Part shown: positions 26,394 to 33,317 of the stretch, one piece after another | How the letters are laid out: each line of letters begins with the position of its first letter | How positions within the stretch are numbered: position 1 is the stretch's first letter | Position numbers and translations under genes: made by a program | From: Scytonematopsis contorta HA4267-MV1 | GTDB taxonomy: Bacteria; Cyanobacteriota; Cyanobacteriia; Cyanobacteriales; Nostocaceae | NCBI GenBank assembly: GCA_019359035.1 | Contig: JAHHIC010000046.1 | Location: 1 to 64,000, forward strand | Length of the DNA: 64,000 nt | Direction of reading: 5' to 3' | Notes under the pieces: generated by a model | The model's database searches: none | What the model saw: only the letters and a program-made list of their open reading frames with translations | What the model was told of the DNA's origin: nothing

Positions 26394-26503
26394 AGAGGAT
26401 TTCGATGTCTCGTATCATACTTTCCTAACATCCCCTAAGCAACTACAAATGACTACTAACTGAAGCACACAATAATTACAAATTAAGAATTACAAACTAC
26501 AAA

Positions 26504-27346
26504 TTATGCTGCTTCCCAACATTCATCGCGAGTCAGTCTAATTTGAGCTAGGGTAAAAACAGTGGGAATTATCCGACCATAGTTAGTAGCAATCGCTCTC
26601 CAACCGAGGTCAGCGAAAAACCAAGTCCACATCATGGGACCCAAAAAAGCAAACATGGTGCGAACAGTTCCATAACGAGCAGCGTTCACAGCCATCCCAC
26701 GTTGAGCCATTTGCAACGCGACATAGTTTTTAAATTGTCCAGCCGCAATTACTCCACCTTGAATAGCTGTTTCTTTAGCAACTTGATAGGTAGCAAAGTG
26801 GATTGCAAATTGACGAGCGATTTGCTTAAGCAATAACGGTTGAATCACGGAGGTAACAGCCAAAGCACTACCACCTTTGAATATTAATCCTAAAGAGTTG
26901 GGCTGTAATGTTAAAGGTAGTGGCTCTGAAATTTGTGATTTTGCTAACTGACGTTGTACTTTTTCGCTTAATTTCTGCTTATCATCTTCGGGTAGTCTTT
27001 TCCAAACTTGTCCCAGGAGGTGCAAAAATAATTCAGCTTCTAAATCGACCGTAGTCAGCTTTTGTGAATAAGGAACTTTAAGATATTTACAAACTTGAAT
27101 CAAAGCTTGACGATAACTTACCTGTTTTGAACGTCCCCGTAGTACTGTCATACCATCAGCCGCTAAATAGCGAAAGCGTCCTTCGAGTGCATCTAGCCAA
27201 GCTTCGCGGTCTTTGCTTTGCACCACAATAGCTTCAGGTGTATGAACATAATCCAGGGGATTGAACTTACGACTGAACAAAATAGCTGTTAAATCTTGCA
27301 GTTCATCATCTGTGGCTAGTTCCAGTGCCGTCCTCAGTTCATCCAA
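26504..27346 (-). CDS. YaaW family protein
   Basis: The 280-residue protein starts MDELRTALELATDDELQDLT and has FSRKFNPLDYVHTP, a helical middle, a hydrophobic glycine/alanine-rich segment at about residues 175-205 and 225-250, and TMFAFLGPMMWTWFFADLGW near the C-terminus. This layout fits the YaaW family, whose function is unclear. The hydrophobic C-terminal half suggests membrane association. It is divergent from the FAD oxidoreductase gene (144-nt gap). Confidence 0.75.
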   Translation of the reverse strand: MDELRTALELATDDELQDLTAILFSRKFNPLDYVHTPEAIVVQSKDREAWLDALEGRFRYLAADGMTVLRGRSKQVSYRQALIQVCKYLKVPYSQKLTTVDLEAELFLHLLGQVWKRLPEDDKQKLSEKVQRQLAKSQISEPLPLTLQPNSLGLIFKGGSALAVTSVIQPLLLKQIARQFAIHFATYQVAKETAIQGGVIAAGQFKNYVALQMAQRGMAVNAARYGTVRTMFAFLGPMMWTWFFADLGWRAIATNYGRIIPTVFTLAQIRLTRDECWEAA

Positions 27347-27490
27347 TTTCCCTTCCTCCCTTCCGTAAGCACGTTTATGTACCGCCTAAAACCCTATTCT
27401 ACATATAATATGTTGACAACTTTAGGGCTTGTGCAAGTTCTCTATTTTTGATTAGTTTACGTAATTAGCGATATAAAAAAAGGATAATAG

Positions 27491-28597
27491 ATGACTGATA
27501 TAGCGGTAATAGGTGCTGGAATCTCCGGTTTAGTCTGTGCTCAGCAGTTGACCCAAGCAGGATATTCAGTGTTGGTAGTAGAAAAGTCTCGTGGATTGGG
27601 TGGAAGAGTTGCCACACGTCGCTTACATGATACAGTTGCAGACCACGGTACTTGTTACCTGAAGCCAAAAGGTCAACTAATGCGGCATTTTGTGGAATTA
27701 TTGTGCCGAAATAATACTCTCCAAGTTTGGACAGAAACTTTACACGAGCTTAAACCAGAAAATTCATTACCAGCTATTCAATCCTCAAATCCTAATCCTT
27801 GTTATGACTCACCTACGGGGATGAGTACCATAGCAAAATTCCTGACTCCAGGATTAGAAATTTTACTTAATCACCGTGTCGTCTCTATTGTTCAAGCTGT
27901 TCAAAGTGTTCAAACTGAGGAAAAAACTTGGCACTTGATTGCTGAAACCAGTGATGGTGAACAAGAAGAAATAACAGCCAAAGCTTTAGTGATAGCTATT
28001 CCTGCACCACAAGCTTTAGCACTTGTGGAACCTTTCGGAGAAACTTTATTAGGTGCGGATTTTCTGGAGAAGCTACGCTCTGTAGAGTTTTATCCCTGCT
28101 TGAGTGTTATGGCTGGCTATTCACCAGATATAGAAGCGCTTCTGGAATGGAAAGCCGTAACCTTTAAAAATGATAAAGTTTTAGGGTGGGTTGGTTTTGA
28201 TAGCAGCAAACGTCCTAACCCTCAGCAACCAGTGTTTGTCCTACAAAGTAGCGCTGATTTTGCTGAAAATCACTTGGATACTGAGGATTTACAACCAGCA
28301 GCAGAAGAAATTTTACAACGCGCATCTAAATTATTAATGCTTCCTTGGTTGGCAATTCCCGAATGGATGCAAATACACCGCTGGCGTTACGCAATTCCTC
28401 GTACTCCATTAGAGCAAACTTCTTTACCAGCAAATACGAACTTACCTTTGGTTTGCTGTGGTGACTGGTGTGGGGGTGGTGTTGTGGAAAATGCCTTGGT
28501 TTCTGGGATAGCTGCGGCTGAGGAAATTAATGTTCGTTTGGGGAATTTACCTTTACCGGGAGATAAATTTTTAGATAGAGATGAGGAGGTAAAATAG
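27491..28597 (+). CDS. NAD(P)/FAD-dependent oxidoreductase (renalase-like)
   Basis: The 368-residue protein opens with the dinucleotide motif VIGAGISGLVCAQQLTQAG and VEKSRGLGGRVATRR, and ends with CGDWCGGGVVENALVSGIAA, the FAD-contacting C-terminal motif. The pattern is that of cyanobacterial renalase/amine-oxidase-like flavoproteins. No signal peptide is seen, so it is cytosolic. The substrate is unknown. Five nt after its stop a palindromic repeat unit begins (28603-28646) that could end the transcript. Confidence 0.82.
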   Translation: MTDIAVIGAGISGLVCAQQLTQAGYSVLVVEKSRGLGGRVATRRLHDTVADHGTCYLKPKGQLMRHFVELLCRNNTLQVWTETLHELKPENSLPAIQSSNPNPCYDSPTGMSTIAKFLTPGLEILLNHRVVSIVQAVQSVQTEEKTWHLIAETSDGEQEEITAKALVIAIPAPQALALVEPFGETLLGADFLEKLRSVEFYPCLSVMAGYSPDIEALLEWKAVTFKNDKVLGWVGFDSSKRPNPQQPVFVLQSSADFAENHLDTEDLQPAAEEILQRASKLLMLPWLAIPEWMQIHRWRYAIPRTPLEQTSLPANTNLPLVCCGDWCGGGVVENALVSGIAAAEEINVRLGNLPLPGDKFLDRDEEVK

Positions 28598-28602
28598 AAT
28601 AT

Positions 28603-28646
28603 CACTAAGAAAAGCCACCAATACCCCTGAACTTTAGTTCAGGGTA
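28603..28646. repeat. short member of the CACTAAGAAA / ACCCCTGAAC repeat family
   Basis: CACTAAGAAA, a short spacer and the palindrome ACCCTGAAC-type stem (CCCCTGAACTTTAGTTCAGG) lie between convergent genes. It shares both its end sequence and its palindrome with the long elements at 40179 and 60123 and looks like an internally deleted copy. Confidence 0.65.
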
Positions 28647-28666
28647 AATCCTCATCTGTAACTGCT

Positions 28667-29170
28667 TTAAATTTCTAACGAAGAAGCAGTTTTAGCTTTA
28701 GTATTGGCTGTTCCATTTAAACCGTGCAAATATTTTTGGTAAGCTTGCTCGTCTCCCCCGAAGGAATCAAGAGAAACTGAAACTCCACTGTCATAAATAG
28801 CATTTCTAAATTCCTCTAAACTTAAAGCTACTTTTTCACAGTAAGCAACCACGATTTCTCTAAAACCTGGAATATCTTGTTTTGGTTCATAAGTTTCAGT
28901 CTCGGTTACTACCCAGTCAGTAGGAATTGTTCTGGCTGCAACTCTTCCTGCAATACTAGCACTGACTCGTAAGCGCTCCCCTATTTTTACTTGCCGTTTG
29001 TGGACTGGACGAAAATCATAAGAATCTTGAAGTATGCGAGTGCAGCGTTCATTTATTAGCAAGTCACCACCTAGATTAATCGACTCCCCCTCATCTTTAG
29101 TCATATAAATAACCAAAGTTTCTCTTTCATCCAAATAATCGTAAACTTCGTCATAATTATCAGTTGTCAT
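28667..29170 (-). CDS. hypothetical protein, third gene of an overlapping cassette
   Basis: The 167-residue acidic soluble protein starts MTTDNYDEVYDYLDERETLV. It has no membrane segment or motif I recognise; DSGVSVSLDSFGGDEQAY near residue 130 is a feature of note. Its start overlaps the end of the preceding small gene by 11 nt, so it is translated as part of a three-gene unit with a ribbon-helix-helix protein first. The arrangement resembles accessory cassettes such as toxin-antitoxin or defence modules, but no toxin fold was recognised. Confidence 0.6.
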   Translation of the reverse strand: MTTDNYDEVYDYLDERETLVIYMTKDEGESINLGGDLLINERCTRILQDSYDFRPVHKRQVKIGERLRVSASIAGRVAARTIPTDWVVTETETYEPKQDIPGFREIVVAYCEKVALSLEEFRNAIYDSGVSVSLDSFGGDEQAYQKYLHGLNGTANTKAKTASSLEI

Positions 29171-29348
29171 AGGTCATATCCTCGAAACTGGTTTGCTCTC
29201 CCTCAAATACGCACTCGTATGGTAATCCTTGTCCACCCACACGCTCTATGCGCTTTAAATTCCAGCCATACTTACGTGCCATTTTCCTGCAAAATTCAGG
29301 TTTTGTGACAGCGTGGCGATTTTCTTTTTCACGCGGTTCTTCGGTCAT
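29160..29348 (-). CDS. small hypothetical protein, second gene of the cassette
   Basis: The 62-residue protein begins MTEEPREKENRHAVTKPEFC; the ATG at 29348 is chosen over an upstream start at 29405 because translation would otherwise run through the end of the ribbon-helix-helix gene. The basic middle (RKMARKYGWNLKRIERV) followed by an acidic tail looks like a small nucleic-acid- or protein-binding fold. It overlaps its upstream neighbour by 20 nt and its downstream neighbour by 11 nt. Confidence 0.6.
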   Translation of the reverse strand: MTEEPREKENRHAVTKPEFCRKMARKYGWNLKRIERVGGQGLPYECVFEGEQTSFEDMTYDN

Positions 29349-29520
29349 GCTCCCCTGATATATTTTTTCCTTTTTCTGTTGGTAGTGGATCTGCATTGCG
29401 TACACCTACTTCTACAAGGTAAGCCGCAAGATTTGCTGTAGTTCTTCCTTGGCTTTTAGCTAATGCCTCAAGCTGCTCAAACACAGTATCTGGTACAGTT
29501 AAACTAAAACGCTTACTCAT
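29329..29520 (-). CDS. ribbon-helix-helix (CopG-like) DNA-binding protein
   Basis: The 63-residue protein starts MSKRFSLTVPDTVFEQLEAL, a beta strand plus helix typical of the ribbon-helix-helix fold, followed by AKSQGRTTANLAAYLVEVGV as the second helix. The ATG at 29520 is taken as start since the fold begins there; a start at 29559 would add 13 unrelated residues. Such proteins usually repress their own operon, so it probably regulates the two genes downstream. Confidence 0.75.
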   Translation of the reverse strand: MSKRFSLTVPDTVFEQLEALAKSQGRTTANLAAYLVEVGVRNADPLPTEKGKNISGEHDRRTA

Positions 29521-29873
29521 GTATAAAAATCGCTCAACGCTGCCTCCTAAATAATACACTTTGAATCTTATATAGGAATCCTGCCTGATTTTCGCAAAAG
29601 ATTTTAATTAAAGCCCTTACAAAGCGGGCTTTTCAGCCTCAGTATGCTTTGAAAAACCTTTAGAAGAAACCTATTGTATAAATAGTGCAGCTATATAGCT
29701 GTAATCTGCATCTATTTAGATGTAAGCATAGCATTGGTGGCTTAATCTAGGAAAATATTTTTCTCCGAGAGGGACATGCCAGTTTCGCAAAAAGACGCTG
29801 TTGCTAAAATAGTTTAAAAATAGTATATTAAAGATACCTTTTTTCATCTCAAGACTTTAATCCTTTTAGCTTT
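29521..29873. other. divergent intergenic region between two accessory cassettes
   Basis: The 353-nt gap separates the leftward ribbon-helix-helix cassette from the rightward BrnT/BrnA cassette and should contain both promoters. The first duplicated base block shared with the second cassette begins at about 29806. The rest is AT-rich and without genes. Confidence 0.5.
29823..29837. promoter_or_regulatory. candidate BrnA operator, copy 1
   Basis: GTATATTAAAGATAC is an inverted repeat with one mismatch, 36 nt before the brnT start. The equivalent site in the second cassette is perfect. Conservation of this block in both cassettes, and the fact that BrnT/BrnA complexes repress their own promoter, suggest an operator. 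Confidence 0.4.
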
Positions 29874-30134
29874 ATGGAGTCTGAGTTTGATGAGCGAAAA
29901 AGTGCTTCAAACAAAGTGAAACATGGTATTAATTTCATTGAGGCGCAAGAGTTATGGAGTGATACAGACCGGGTAGAGATTGCTGCTTGTGATGTTGATG
30001 AACCAAGATTTCTTGTAATTGGGCAGATAAATGAAAAGCATTGGGCTTCTGTCATCACCTATAGAGAGGAGCGGGTGAGAGTTATATCAGTATGGCGAGC
30101 AAGAGATGAAGAGGTAAAAAAATATGAAGGCTGA
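29874..30134 (+). CDS. brnT: BrnT family toxin (copy 1, intact)
   Basis: The 86-residue protein matches BrnT: FEFDERKSASNKVKHGI-like start (here SEFDERKSASNKVKHGINF), EAQELWSD, RFLVIGQINEKHWASVITY and the closing VRVISVWRARDEEVKKYE. BrnT is a RelE-like ribonuclease fold that stops translation, held inactive by BrnA. The stop overlaps the antitoxin start by 11 nt. A diverged second copy with a frameshift lies 5.8 kb downstream. Confidence 0.88.
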   Translation: MESEFDERKSASNKVKHGINFIEAQELWSDTDRVEIAACDVDEPRFLVIGQINEKHWASVITYREERVRVISVWRARDEEVKKYEG

Positions 30135-30348
30135 AGAATTTGACGAAAAATTTGACTCAAGTGAGGACATTACCCCTTGCTTAGACCTTTCTACGATTCG
30201 TCGTCCAGGTTATGAGCAGCGGCGAGTAAATGTTGATTTTCCTGTATGGATAATTGAAGCGCTTGATAGAGAAGCAGCACGAATCGGTGTAACTCGACAA
30301 TCAATAATAAAAGTATGGATTGCTGAGCGACTTGAGCAGCATAGCTGA
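30124..30348 (+). CDS. brnA: BrnA/CopG family antitoxin (copy 1)
   Basis: The 74-residue protein has an acidic N-terminus (MKAEEFDEKFDSSEDITP) that would wrap the toxin, and a ribbon-helix-helix domain (RRVNVDFPVWIIEALDREAA, then RIGVTRQSIIKVWIAERL) for DNA binding. It overlaps the toxin gene. Its protein is almost identical to copy 2 at 35893, differing at one residue (S12 against G12). Confidence 0.88.
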   Translation: MKAEEFDEKFDSSEDITPCLDLSTIRRPGYEQRRVNVDFPVWIIEALDREAARIGVTRQSIIKVWIAERLEQHS

Positions 30349-30440
30349 GCTTCTAGGAAATGGCCAAGCTACTTTTCTCTATTATTATTGTTAAAGAAGT
30401 ACTGGATACTTTTCGACAAATAAGGCAAAGTTAATATTTG

Positions 30441-30560
30441 TCTGTTCAAGTTGAACAACTGCTGTGCGGTAAAACCGACCTATCGGAAAACTATCTCAAA
30501 AATGCCAAGCGTCTAATCCGCGAATATATCGATGAACTCGCACAAGTTTTACGTTTGTAA
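30441..30560 (+). pseudogene. possible C-terminal remnant of a lost gene
   Basis: The open stretch gives SVQVEQLLCGKTDLSENY and continues to an amphipathic helix ending in DELAQVLRL and a TAA. It has protein-like composition but an in-frame stop nine nt upstream and no start. I read it as the last part of a degraded gene. No family was recognised. Confidence 0.35.
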
Positions 30561-31010
30561 ATTTCCCAAACTGTAACAGGTAAAATGACCCAGGCGCAAT
30601 TAAAATTTGGTTCGCTGAATTATTGGTAACAGCAATTGTTGTTAATTTTACTTATGTAGTCCAATGTATTGCGGAAACTACAGTAGAGAAGATTAAGTAA
30701 AGAACCACAAAGAACACTAACGGCAAGCGAAATCCAAATGTGAGAATTGCTATTCAATTACAAAATAACAACGGAAGTAATGGCGCAGTTTTTGCAAATA
30801 TAAAATATTAATTGGGCGAAATAAATATTTGCATTATCTGTAAATATTTTTAGTGCATCTAGTCTACTTTCAAAAGCATAAATTCTAATTTAAAAATTAT
30901 TAATATTACAGCCTACCACGATGGAAGCACTGACTACCTGACTAGATTACTATAGTTAAGTTATAAATTTATTATTTATTGACAAAATACAAGATAAATG
31001 TAATAAACAT

Positions 31011-31040
31011 AAAGATGTTAGATTATTTACTAACATCTTT
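31011..31040. promoter_or_regulatory. perfect 11-bp hairpin upstream of the LRV gene
   Basis: AAAGATGTTAG, an eight-base AT loop and CTAACATCTTT. It ends 64 nt before the ATG at 31105 and may be a leader hairpin, an operator, or the end of an earlier transcript. There is no T-run directly after it. Confidence 0.4.
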
Positions 31041-31104
31041 AGGCGTTCAAAATTTTCAAAAGATTACTTAGTAAATTGTAATTTTTTCATAAATTTAAAG
31101 AATA

Positions 31105-33291
31105 ATGAATCAGAAAATTAAAAAACAAAACTTAAATAGTACTTTTACTAAAAAAGTGGAGAAATCGCTATTAGCTGCAAAAGATGTTTATACTAGTCCA
31201 GAATTTTTGCAAGAACTGTCATTATCTACCGATAAAGAAACCCGTGAAGCAGTTGCAAGCAATCCTAATACACCGACAGATGTGCTTTTAAAATTGGGGG
31301 CTGAATTTCCAGCACAATTACTGGATAACCCAATGTTTTCATTATTGCTGCTAGAAAATTTAAACCTAGTTCAAGAAATTCCTTTACCTACACTCAGGAG
31401 TCTTCTCAAGCAAGCAAATGTTCCCGATTTTATTTTGGAAAAAGCAGTAGATAAGGCTGATGTGGAAGTTCAGCAGAGACTTGTCATGAATATCCACAGT
31501 TCCAAAAAGGTTTTAAGGAAATTGGCTCAAAGTCCCGATTTTCAAGTTGCAGAATCTGCACGTTTACACATTAATTTTGATGGAGAGCTAATAGATAAGT
31601 ATAAGGAAAAAGCCGTAGAGGTAATTCATAGAATAACTTCTGATGCTGACAACATATTCAACAAAGGCAGTTTTTTTATTTTAGCTCAGATTTGCGTTAT
31701 TCCAGAATATATAGTCCAATATTGGATGCAGGAAGAAGAATATAAGGATTTATGTAAGGATATTGCTTGCTTACCTAATCCACATTCAAGTATTTTAGAA
31801 GAATTAGCTAATCATCCGAACGCAAAAATACGTTTTTACGTAGCCAAGAATTGTAAAACACCAATAGATACTTTGATACAGCTAGAAGCTGATAAAGAGC
31901 AGATTCGGGAATACGGACTTTTTAAAACAGTTCGCAGTGGCTTGGCTAGTAATTGCAATACACCTCCAGATATTTTAGAAAGCTTGGCACAAGAAAGCTT
32001 AGTAAAAGGTCAGGCAATAAATTTTCTTTGCGAAGTAGTTGAAAATACTAACACACCTTTATTTGCTCTGGAAAAACTAACAAAAAATGTTGATAAACGA
32101 ATTGTTAGAATATCTTTAGATAAAATACAAGAACGACAAAGAGAATATTTAGGGCAATACAGTGCGGAAAAAATTAGAAATAATCCTCACACGCCTCACC
32201 ATGTGTTGATAAATTTAGCAGAAAAAGACCCTATTTCTGTTGCCAAGCATCCAAATACACCACTGGAAATACTTTTAGAGTTTTCTAAAAGTAAAAATGA
32301 ACGCATTCGTAGAGCCGTTGCCGAAAATCCCAACACACCTGTTAGCATCCTGGAACAATTGGCTGGTGATGATGATATTTTAGTTCGCGAAAATGTTGCT
32401 TGTAATTTTAGGATACCAGTCAAAACTCTTTTTAAGCAATTAGCTAGAGATGTATCGGTCAGCAAGAGTATAGCCCGCAAGCTCTCAGGCAAAGAATATT
32501 ACGGATTTGAAATGGAAGACATTCTCGATATTTTGGCTGAAGAAAGTACTAGCCCTGTAGAAATAATTTTGCAGCGATTGATACAAGACTGCGAAGCAAG
32601 TGCTCATCTTTTTCTTGCTCGTTACTTGGATTTACCTCCAAAGTTTCTAGCGCAACTGGCAGAAGCAAATGAAGTTAAAGTACGTGAGGCTGTAGCTAAA
32701 AACATAAATACCCCAGTAGAAAGCTTAGTAAATCTGGCTAATGATGAAAAACCTATTGTGCGTCAAGCAGTAGCACAAAACCCCAATCTCCCAATCTCGC
32801 TGCTTGAAAAATTAGCTAGAGATAAATATAACTATATTCCGATGTATGTTGCAGAAAGAACCGAACTATCAAGCCATTTATTAGAAGTATTAGCAGGTAA
32901 TGAAGCAGAACAAGTTCGCCAAAAAGCAATGGCAAATCCGAATTTATCAAAAGAGGCAATAGAGCGTATTCTTTGTGGAGAGTATGCAACAGATTATTTA
33001 AAACAAAATCCAGATTTCCTAAGCCTAAATTCTGATAGTTTGGCGAAAGTAATAAATTTATACACAAAAACAAAATCTCATTTAGTTAACTTTATTGCCC
33101 TACATCAACCACAAGTTTTACCAGAAACACTACAAGAAAAAAGTTATTCTCTCTACTGGTTTGAAAGATTTGCAGTAGCAGAAAATCCTCAAACTTCTAA
33201 TGAAATTATCAATATTTTAGTAGAAGATAGTAACCAGCTTGTTAGGTCTGCGGCAAAAGCATCTTTACAAAAACGTCAGCACAATACATAA
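31105..33291 (+). CDS. leucine-rich-repeat-variant (LRV/HEAT-like) solenoid protein
   Basis: The 728-residue soluble protein is built mainly of helical repeats of about 24 residues with the core [AN]xNPNTPxxxLxxLAxD, for example VASNPNTPTDVLLKLG, VAENPNTPVSILEQLAGDD and VAQNPNLPISLLEKLARD. This is the LRV repeat, related to HEAT solenoids, which bind proteins or nucleic acids. The N-terminal cysteine cluster of the Azotobacter LRV protein is not present. No enzymatic domain is visible. It is followed 26 nt later by a pentapeptide/WD40 gene on the same strand, so the two are probably co-transcribed. The pair lies between two BrnT/BrnA cassettes. Confidence 0.75.
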   Translation: MNQKIKKQNLNSTFTKKVEKSLLAAKDVYTSPEFLQELSLSTDKETREAVASNPNTPTDVLLKLGAEFPAQLLDNPMFSLLLLENLNLVQEIPLPTLRSLLKQANVPDFILEKAVDKADVEVQQRLVMNIHSSKKVLRKLAQSPDFQVAESARLHINFDGELIDKYKEKAVEVIHRITSDADNIFNKGSFFILAQICVIPEYIVQYWMQEEEYKDLCKDIACLPNPHSSILEELANHPNAKIRFYVAKNCKTPIDTLIQLEADKEQIREYGLFKTVRSGLASNCNTPPDILESLAQESLVKGQAINFLCEVVENTNTPLFALEKLTKNVDKRIVRISLDKIQERQREYLGQYSAEKIRNNPHTPHHVLINLAEKDPISVAKHPNTPLEILLEFSKSKNERIRRAVAENPNTPVSILEQLAGDDDILVRENVACNFRIPVKTLFKQLARDVSVSKSIARKLSGKEYYGFEMEDILDILAEESTSPVEIILQRLIQDCEASAHLFLARYLDLPPKFLAQLAEANEVKVREAVAKNINTPVESLVNLANDEKPIVRQAVAQNPNLPISLLEKLARDKYNYIPMYVAERTELSSHLLEVLAGNEAEQVRQKAMANPNLSKEAIERILCGEYATDYLKQNPDFLSLNSDSLAKVINLYTKTKSHLVNFIALHQPQVLPETLQEKSYSLYWFERFAVAENPQTSNEIINILVEDSNQLVRSAAKASLQKRQHNT

Positions 33292-33317
33292 GAACTGCAA
33301 GAAATATTACTGATTAC

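Larger units (their letters stand above)
30349..31104. other. 756-nt non-coding region with a gene remnant and a hairpin
   Basis: No intact gene is supported. A 39-codon open stretch with a protein-like sequence lies at 30441-30560, and a perfect 11-bp hairpin at 31011-31040 precedes the next gene. The remainder is AT-rich with many stops. Confidence 0.5.
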
